Assembly (NCBI GenBank): GCA_021325455.1 | Contig: JAJPHD010000022.1 | Span: 1 to 64,000, forward strand | DNA from: Actinomycetota bacterium | GTDB taxonomy: Bacteria > Actinomycetota > Acidimicrobiia > Acidimicrobiales > JAJPHD01 | DNA: 64,000 nucleotides | Reading direction: 5' to 3' | Shown: piece by piece, positions 58,549 through 64,000 of the stretch | How the letters are laid out: the number at the start of each line of letters is the position of its first letter | Numbering within the stretch: the stretch's first letter is position 1 | The notes under the pieces: model-generated | The model's database searches: none | Told to the model about the DNA's origin: nothing | The model's input: only the letters and a program-made list of their open reading frames with translations | Made by a program: the position numbers and the translations under genes

Positions 58549-58554
58549 ACGTTA
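58549..58554 (-). promoter_or_regulatory. -10 hexamer of the leaderless glgP promoter
   Basis: TAACGT on the minus strand, six bases before the GTG at 58542. Confidence 0.5.
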
Positions 58555-58685
58555 GAGGCAGGCAAGGGGCCAAATGGACCTCTCCGCCTCCAGGCGGCGC
58601 TGTCCCCTCACCGGCGGCGCCACGACCAGGGCGGTTGCCTCCTCAGCTGGCGGCAACAGGGCCACCCCGTGCTACACAGGAGTGG

Positions 58686-60629
58686 GTGATCGGGCGCATC
58701 GTGATCGACGACCTCCGTCCGCGCACCCCTAGCGGGGCCTTCCCGGCCAAGGCCGTGGTGGGCGAGGCGGTGAGGGTCTCGGCCGACGTCTTCCGGGACG
58801 GCCACGACCTGCTGGCGGCCCGGGTCAGGTGGCGCAGGACGGGGGAGGAGGAGTGGGGGGAGGCCCCCATGCACGAGCTGGGGAACGACCGCTGGGAGGC
58901 GGTGGTGAGGCCGGCAGCCATGGGGGACCACGAGCTGGTGGTGGAAGCCTGGACCGACGAGTGGGCCACCTGGCGCCACAAGGTCCAGGCCAAGCTGGGG
59001 GCGGGCCAGGAGGTCGAGGTGGAGCTGGAGGAAGGGGCTCGCCTGCTGGAGCGCCGGGCCGGGCTGGTCGGGGACGGCGGAGGGGCGGACGGGCCCAAGG
59101 CCGCCCTGCTCGCTGCGGCCGAGGCCGCCAGGCGTGGCCAGTCGCCCCTGCCCGACCGCCTGGCGCCCCTGCTCTCGGATCGGGCCACGCGTCTCATGGC
59201 CGGGCCGGCGGGGGCCCGGGACCTCACCTCCTCGCCTCCTCTTTCCCTGTGGGTGGACAGGCCCCTGGCCCTTTGCGGGGCGTGGTACGAGTTCTTCCCG
59301 CGTTCGGAGGGTGGGCTGAAGGGAGCGGCCGAGCGCCTCCGGGCGGTGGCCGACATGGGTTTCGACGTGGTCTACCTCCCCCCCATCCACCCCATCGGCC
59401 GCAGCTGGCGCAAGGGCCGCAACAACACCCTCGCCGCCGGGCCCGGGGACCCGGGCAGCCCCTGGGCCATCGGCGGGCCGGAGGGAGGGCACACCGAGAT
59501 CCACCCTGAGCTGGGGACCCTGGAGGACTTCCGGTCCCTCCTGGAGCGGGCATCCCAGCTCGGCCTGGAGGTGGCCCTTGACTACGCCCTCCAGTGCTCC
59601 CCCGACCATCCCTGGGTGAAGGACCACCCGGAGTGGTTCAACCACCGGCCCGACGGGTCCATCGCCTATGCCGAGAACCCGCCCAAGAAGTACCAGGACA
59701 TCGTGCCCATCAACTTCTGGCCCGAGAAGGAAGCCGACCGCAAGGCCCTGTGGGAGGCCTGCCGCCAGGTCCTGGTCACGTGGATCGAGCGGGGGGTGCG
59801 GATCTTCCGGGTGGACAACCCCCACACCAAGCCCTTCGCCTTCTGGGCCTGGCTGCTGCCCTCCCTCAAGGCCTCCTACCCCGAGCTGGTCTTCCTCTCC
59901 GAGGCCTTCACCCGGCCCAAGGTCATGGCCAAGCTGGCCGAGGTGGGCTTCTCCCAGAGCTACACCTACTTCACCTGGCGCACCACCTCGGGGGAGCTGC
60001 GCCAGTACCTGGAGGAGCTCACCTCCCCACCGCTCGCCGACTACCTGCGCCCCAACTTCTGGCCCAACACCCCCGACATCCTCTCCGGGCCCCTGCGCCG
60101 GGGGCCGCGTCCGGCCTTCAAGATGCGCCTGGTGCTGGCCGCCACCCTGGTCCCCTCCTATGGCATATACAGCGGCTACGAGCTGGAGGAGAACGAGCCG
60201 GCCTCGGAGGCCAACGAGGAATACGCCTGGTCCGAGAAGTACGAGATCAAGCACCGGGACTGGTCACGCCCCGATACCCTGGCCCCGTTCATCACCCTGG
60301 TGAACCAGGTCCGCCGCCGGCACCCGGCCTTCTCCATGCTGCGCAACCTCGTCTTCCACGACGCCAACAACCCGGCCATCCTGGCCTACTCCCGGCACAC
60401 CGACGACCGCTCGGACGTGGTCCTGGTCGTGGTCAACCTGGACCCCTGGAACACCCAGGAGGCCACCCTGGGCCTCGACCTCGGGCGTCTGGGCCTGCCG
60501 TGGGACCGCCTGTACCTCGCCTCTGACGAGGTCTCGGGCCAGGTCTTCGAGTGGTACGGGCCCAACCCCTATGTGCGCCTGGACCCCTGGCAGGAGCCGG
60601 CCCACATCCTCTCGCTGCGCACGCCGTGA
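58686..60629 (+). CDS. glgE: Alpha-1,4-glucan:maltose-1-phosphate maltosyltransferase
   Basis: 647 residues of family GH13_3. It uses maltose-1-phosphate to extend alpha-1,4-glucan. The GTG at 58686 (AGGAG upstream) gives the family start [11 protein letters not shown]. The N-terminal beta domain is followed by the (beta/alpha)8 barrel: [18 protein letters not shown], then the catalytic nucleophile Asp in [12 protein letters not shown] and acid/base Glu in FLSEAFTRP, and [10 protein letters not shown], all standard GlgE motifs. It heads the glgE-treS-pep2-glgB operon; the stop overlaps the treS start by 4 nt. A TACACA at about 58671 may be the -10. Confidence 0.95.
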   Translation: MIGRIVIDDLRPRTPSGAFPAKAVVGEAVRVSADVFRDGHDLLAARVRWRRTGEEEWGEAPMHELGNDRWEAVVRPAAMGDHELVVEAWTDEWATWRHKVQAKLGAGQEVEVELEEGARLLERRAGLVGDGGGADGPKAALLAAAEAARRGQSPLPDRLAPLLSDRATRLMAGPAGARDLTSSPPLSLWVDRPLALCGAWYEFFPRSEGGLKGAAERLRAVADMGFDVVYLPPIHPIGRSWRKGRNNTLAAGPGDPGSPWAIGGPEGGHTEIHPELGTLEDFRSLLERASQLGLEVALDYALQCSPDHPWVKDHPEWFNHRPDGSIAYAENPPKKYQDIVPINFWPEKEADRKALWEACRQVLVTWIERGVRIFRVDNPHTKPFAFWAWLLPSLKASYPELVFLSEAFTRPKVMAKLAEVGFSQSYTYFTWRTTSGELRQYLEELTSPPLADYLRPNFWPNTPDILSGPLRRGPRPAFKMRLVLAATLVPSYGIYSGYELEENEPASEANEEYAWSEKYEIKHRDWSRPDTLAPFITLVNQVRRRHPAFSMLRNLVFHDANNPAILAYSRHTDDRSDVVLVVVNLDPWNTQEATLGLDLGRLGLPWDRLYLASDEVSGQVFEWYGPNPYVRLDPWQEPAHILSLRTP

Positions 60630-62335
60630 GCCTGGCAGGGGAGCTCTCGGCCAGGAGGGGGGCGGTTACTGACGACGACCCGCAGTGGTACCGGCGGGCC
60701 GTCTTCTACGAGGTGCCGGTGCGGGGGTTCTACGACGCCAACGGGGACGGGACGGGCGACCTGGCCGGCCTGGCCGAGAAGCTGGACTACCTCGAATGGC
60801 TGGGCGTGGACTGCCTCTGGCTGCTGCCCTTCTACCAGTCACCGCTGCGCGACGGTGGCTACGACATCAGCGACTTCTTCACCATCCTGCCCGAGTACGG
60901 GGACCTGGCCGACGCCGTGAAGCTGGTCGAGCAGGCTCACTCCCGGGGCATCCGCATCGTGGCCGACCTGGTGATGAACCACACCAGCGACGCCCACCCC
61001 TGGTTCCAGGAGTCCCGTCAGGACCGGACCAACCCCAAGGCCGACTGGTATGTCTGGAACGACGACGACCAGCGCTGGTCGGAGGCCCGCATCATCTTCG
61101 TGGACACCGAGAAGTCCAACTGGACCTGGGACCCCCAGCGCCAGCAGTACTACTGGCACCGCTTCTTCTCCCACCAGCCCGACCTCAACTACCGCAACCC
61201 CGAGGTGGCCGACATGATGCTCGACGTGGTGCGGTTCTGGCTGGACATAGGCCTGGACGGGTTCCGCCTGGACGCCGTGCCCTACCTCTTCGAACGGGAC
61301 GGCACCAACGGTGAGAACCTGCCCGAGACCCACGGCTACCTGCGCCGGCTGCGGCGGGAGATCGACAAGACCCATCCCGGAAAGGTCCTCCTGGCCGAGG
61401 CCAACCAATGGCCGGCTGACGTGGTGGACTACTTCGGGGACGGCGACGAGTGCCACATGTGCTTCCACTTCCCCGTCATGCCCCGCCTGTTCATGGCGGT
61501 GCGCCGGGAGCAGCGCTACCCCATCACCGAGATCCTGGCCCAGACACCCGACATACCCGAGGGCTGCCAGTGGGGGATGTTCCTGCGCAACCACGACGAG
61601 CTCACCCTGGAGATGGTGACCGACGACGAGCGGGACTACATGTACGCCGAGTACGCCAAGGACCCGAGGATGAAGCGCAACCTCGGGATCGGCCGGCGCC
61701 TGGCCCCCCTGGTGGACAACGACCGGCGGGTGGCCGAGCTGCTGCACTCCATCCTGTTCTCCATGCCGGGCAGCCCGGTCCTCTACTACGGGGATGAGCT
61801 CATGATGGGGGACAACATCTACCTCGGGGACCGGGACGGGGTGCGCACCCCCATGCAGTGGACCCCCGACCGCAATGCCGGCTTCAGCCGGGCTGACTTC
61901 GCCCAGCTCTACCTGCCGCCGCTCATGGACCCCGTCTACGGCTACCAGGCCGTGAACGTGGAGGCCCAGATGCGCAACCCCAGCTCCTGCCTGCGCTGGA
62001 TGAAGCGGATGCTGGAGGTGCGCCGGCAGCACCCGCTGTTCGGCACCGGCCGTTTCGAGGTGCTGCCGGCCGAGAACCCGTCGGTGCTGGCCTTCGTGCG
62101 GGTAGAGACTGACCCTGAGACCGGGAGGGATGACACCGTGCTCTGCGTCCACAACCTGAGCCGCTTCGCCCAGCCCGTGCGGCTGCCCATGGAGCGATGG
62201 GAGGGCCGTACCCCCATGGAGCTCATGGGCCGTGTCCCTTTCCCTCCCATCGGCCAGCTCCCGTACTTCATCACCCTCGGCCCCTACGGGTCGTTCTGGT
62301 TCCAGCTCCTCGCTCCCGAGGAGGAGACGGCGTGA
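60626..62335 (+). CDS. treS: Maltose alpha-D-glucosyltransferase (trehalose synthase)
   Basis: 569 residues of GH13_16, interconverting maltose and trehalose. [26 protein letters not shown] is the diagnostic N-terminus. Catalytic residues are Asp in [14 protein letters not shown], Glu in [10 protein letters not shown] and Asp in [12 protein letters not shown]. It lacks the fused maltokinase found in some bacteria, because the kinase is the next gene, and the two enzymes form a TreS-Pep2 complex in related species. The GTG at 60626 overlaps the glgE stop (GTGA). Confidence 0.95.
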   Translation: MSLAGELSARRGAVTDDDPQWYRRAVFYEVPVRGFYDANGDGTGDLAGLAEKLDYLEWLGVDCLWLLPFYQSPLRDGGYDISDFFTILPEYGDLADAVKLVEQAHSRGIRIVADLVMNHTSDAHPWFQESRQDRTNPKADWYVWNDDDQRWSEARIIFVDTEKSNWTWDPQRQQYYWHRFFSHQPDLNYRNPEVADMMLDVVRFWLDIGLDGFRLDAVPYLFERDGTNGENLPETHGYLRRLRREIDKTHPGKVLLAEANQWPADVVDYFGDGDECHMCFHFPVMPRLFMAVRREQRYPITEILAQTPDIPEGCQWGMFLRNHDELTLEMVTDDERDYMYAEYAKDPRMKRNLGIGRRLAPLVDNDRRVAELLHSILFSMPGSPVLYYGDELMMGDNIYLGDRDGVRTPMQWTPDRNAGFSRADFAQLYLPPLMDPVYGYQAVNVEAQMRNPSSCLRWMKRMLEVRRQHPLFGTGRFEVLPAENPSVLAFVRVETDPETGRDDTVLCVHNLSRFAQPVRLPMERWEGRTPMELMGRVPFPPIGQLPYFITLGPYGSFWFQLLAPEEETA

Positions 62336-63801
62336 GCCCGGCCACCGCCCCCACCCGGGCCGACCTCGAGCCCCTGGTCGGTGGCTACCTTGGCCGCCAG
62401 CGCTGGTTCGCCGGGCCCCCGAGCTCCGCCGCCGGCGCCTCCCTGGTGGCCCTGGAGGCCCTCCGGCCCGGCCTGGTGTGGGCCCTGGCCGAGGTGGGGC
62501 CGGCCACCTACCAGCTCCTCGTGGGCGCCCGCCCCGAGGATGAGGCGGTGGCCCTGCTGGGAGGCCAGGAGGGGGCGGTGCTGGGCAGCCTGCCGAGCGG
62601 GGAGATCGCCTACGACGCCCTGGTCGACCCCGAGCTGGCCCTGGCCGTGCTGGACATCGTGACCGAGGGCAGGGAGCGGGCCGAGCGGATCCGCCCCGTC
62701 GGCGCCGAGCAGTCGAACTCCTCCCTCATCTTCGACGACAGGGTCATCCTCAAGGTGTTCCGCCGGCTCCAGCAAGGGCCCAACCCTGACGTCGAGGTGA
62801 CGCTCGCGCTCGACAGGGTCGGCTTCAACCACCTGGCCGCCCCCCTCGGCCACTGGAGGCGGGACGACCTGGACCTGGACCTGGCCATCGCCCAGGAGTT
62901 CCTCCACGGCGGGACCGAGGGGTGGTCGCTCGCCCTCACCTCGCTGCGGGACCTCTACGCCCGGGTGGGCGAGATCCAGGGCGGCCCGGTGGGGGTGGAG
63001 GTGGCCGCCGCTGCCGGCGGGGACTTCGGGGCCGAGGCCCGCAGGCTGGGCGAGATGACGGCCCGGCTGCACCTGGCCCTGGCCGCCTCCATGGGCGAGG
63101 AGGACGGCCGTCCCCAGGACTGGTCCGCCGATGTGGCCCACCAGGTGGCCACGGCCCGGGAGGCCCTGGAGACGGCCCGGGCGGGCGCCGTGCCGCGCCC
63201 ACCCGACCGCACGGCCGAGGAGGCCGAGGCCAGCGCCCCGGCTGAGGGCCCGCAGGCCGCCCCTCCCGAGGTCGAGTCCCTGGGCAGCGAGAGGGTGGAC
63301 GAGCTGATCGCCCGCCTGGGCCAGGTCAGTCACCCGGGCCGCTCGGTCCGGGTGCACGGTGACTACCACCTGGGTCAGGTCATGCGTACCGACCAGGGCT
63401 GGTTCGTGCTGGACTTCGAGGGCGAGCCGGCCCGGCCCCTCGCCGACCGCAGGCGACCCCGCTCTCCCTTGAAGGACGTGGCCGGGATGCTGCGCTCCCT
63501 GGACTACGCCACGGCCGCCGCCCTCAAGGACCGGGCGGACGGGGAGCGCATCTTGTCCCTGGGGCTGGACCGGGCCTGGGAGGAGCGCAACCGGGCCTCG
63601 TTCCTCCAGGGCTATCTCTCCATGCCCCAGATGGAGGGCCTGCTCCCTGCCCCGGGCCGGGACCTGGACACGGTCCTGCGGGCCATGGAGGTGGAGAAGG
63701 CGGCCTACGAGCTGGCCTACGAGCTGGCCTACCGGCCGACCTGGGCCGACATACCGGCCCGGGCCCTGGACCGACTGCTGCTCGGAGGAGGCAACCCATG
63801 A
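62332..63801 (+). CDS. pep2: Maltokinase
   Basis: 489 residues, forming maltose-1-phosphate from maltose and ATP. The N-terminal cystatin-like cap contains [10 protein letters not shown]; the aminoglycoside-kinase-like core has [12 protein letters not shown] (catalytic loop with Asp) and [13 protein letters not shown] (metal-binding Asp). A linker near residues 290-315 is Ala/Pro/Glu-rich. Near the end the chain reads [13 protein letters not shown], a small in-frame duplication. It feeds GlgE and overlaps its neighbours by 4 nt on each side. Confidence 0.93.
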   Translation: MSPATAPTRADLEPLVGGYLGRQRWFAGPPSSAAGASLVALEALRPGLVWALAEVGPATYQLLVGARPEDEAVALLGGQEGAVLGSLPSGEIAYDALVDPELALAVLDIVTEGRERAERIRPVGAEQSNSSLIFDDRVILKVFRRLQQGPNPDVEVTLALDRVGFNHLAAPLGHWRRDDLDLDLAIAQEFLHGGTEGWSLALTSLRDLYARVGEIQGGPVGVEVAAAAGGDFGAEARRLGEMTARLHLALAASMGEEDGRPQDWSADVAHQVATAREALETARAGAVPRPPDRTAEEAEASAPAEGPQAAPPEVESLGSERVDELIARLGQVSHPGRSVRVHGDYHLGQVMRTDQGWFVLDFEGEPARPLADRRRPRSPLKDVAGMLRSLDYATAAALKDRADGERILSLGLDRAWEERNRASFLQGYLSMPQMEGLLPAPGRDLDTVLRAMEVEKAAYELAYELAYRPTWADIPARALDRLLLGGGNP

Positions 63802-64000
63802 ACCGGGAGGCGACCATGGCCCTGGACCGTGACGAGCTGGCCCGGCTGGTGGCCGGGGAGCACCCCGACCCCCACCGGCTGCTCGGCATGCACGAGGGGC
63901 AGGTGAGGGCCCTGCGCCCCGGGGCGGAGTCCCTGGCCCTGGTGCTGGCCGGAGGCAAGAGGCAGGAGATGGAGCGCCTGCATGACGCCGGGGTTTTCGC
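63798..64000 (+). CDS. glgB: 1,4-alpha-glucan branching enzyme, N-terminal fragment
   Basis: The window ends 67 codons into this gene. The visible part has ELARLVAGEHPDPHRLLGMH, the start of the first carbohydrate-binding domain of GlgB. It introduces alpha-1,6 branches into the glucan made by GlgE. The ATG at 63798 overlaps the pep2 stop (ATGA). The identification rests on this motif and on the operon order. Confidence 0.85.
   Translation, partial: MNREATMALDRDELARLVAGEHPDPHRLLGMHEGQVRALRPGAESLALVLAGGKRQEMERLHDAGVF

Noticed and set aside
1-64000. tRNA or rRNA genes, phage genes or insertion sequences
   Set aside because: No cloverleaf-type T-loop words, ribosomal RNA stretches, transposases or integrases were recognised on either strand by reading.

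Overview
The window is about 72-73% GC, densely packed, with frequent GTG starts, 1-8 nt translational overlaps (ATGA/GTGA) and several starts lying 6-9 nt downstream of a TANNNT -10 hexamer (leaderless transcripts). Together with an NDMA-type alcohol dehydrogenase, a GlgE/TreS/maltokinase glucan pathway, DUF427 and DUF4012 proteins and a mycobacterial-type P450, this points to a high-GC actinobacterium, probably a free-living lineage such as Acidimicrobiia. The lineage is inferred, not proven. I see no rRNA, tRNA, CRISPR array, phage or intact insertion sequence.

Left part (1-20.5 kb): a small zinc-ribbon protein, a glycosyltransferase, an epimerase and a methyltransferase. Then a 1194-residue zinc ribbon / class III adenylate cyclase / AAA / TPR signalling protein, and a secreted lectin-propeller protein carrying a degenerate LytM (M23) fold. 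An orphan family 5 solute-binding lipoprotein, a decayed F420/NADP-oxidoreductase-like gene, a TDT/SLAC1-type permease and a GNAT acetyltransferase sharing a CATG start follow. Next come an EAL-domain fossil, an amino-acid permease coupled to a formamidase, and a large secreted Asp-box propeller protein.

Middle (20.5-41 kb): a small lipoprotein with a 33-bp minisatellite in its signal peptide, nucleoside hydrolase plus ribokinase (nucleoside/ribose salvage), a secreted phosphoesterase, and a divergent OmpR-type two-component system. Two 11-bp-spaced TCACA direct-repeat boxes with identical distance to a -10 element lie upstream of the response regulator and of the membrane protein after the kinase. 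Further on are an EamA transporter, a second secreted phosphoesterase, an alcohol dehydrogenase with a double-DUF427 protein, and an exopolysaccharide block (polyprenyl sugar phosphotransferase, DUF4012 protein, GGDEF-EAL protein).

Right part (41-64 kb): folC and proS (convergent), a leaderless DUF4097-DUF2089-ABC transporter operon, a cytochrome P450, an esterase, a beta-carbonic anhydrase, a NifU-type protein, a BtuF-like protein, and an enoyl-CoA hydratase coupled to a Rieske protein with a repeated helical domain. The window ends with a complete alpha-glucan locus: glgP on the minus strand and, divergently, glgE-treS-pep2-glgB, every junction overlapping by 4 nt. These genes convert trehalose to maltose, maltose to maltose-1-phosphate, and that to branched alpha-glucan, with GlgP degrading the product.
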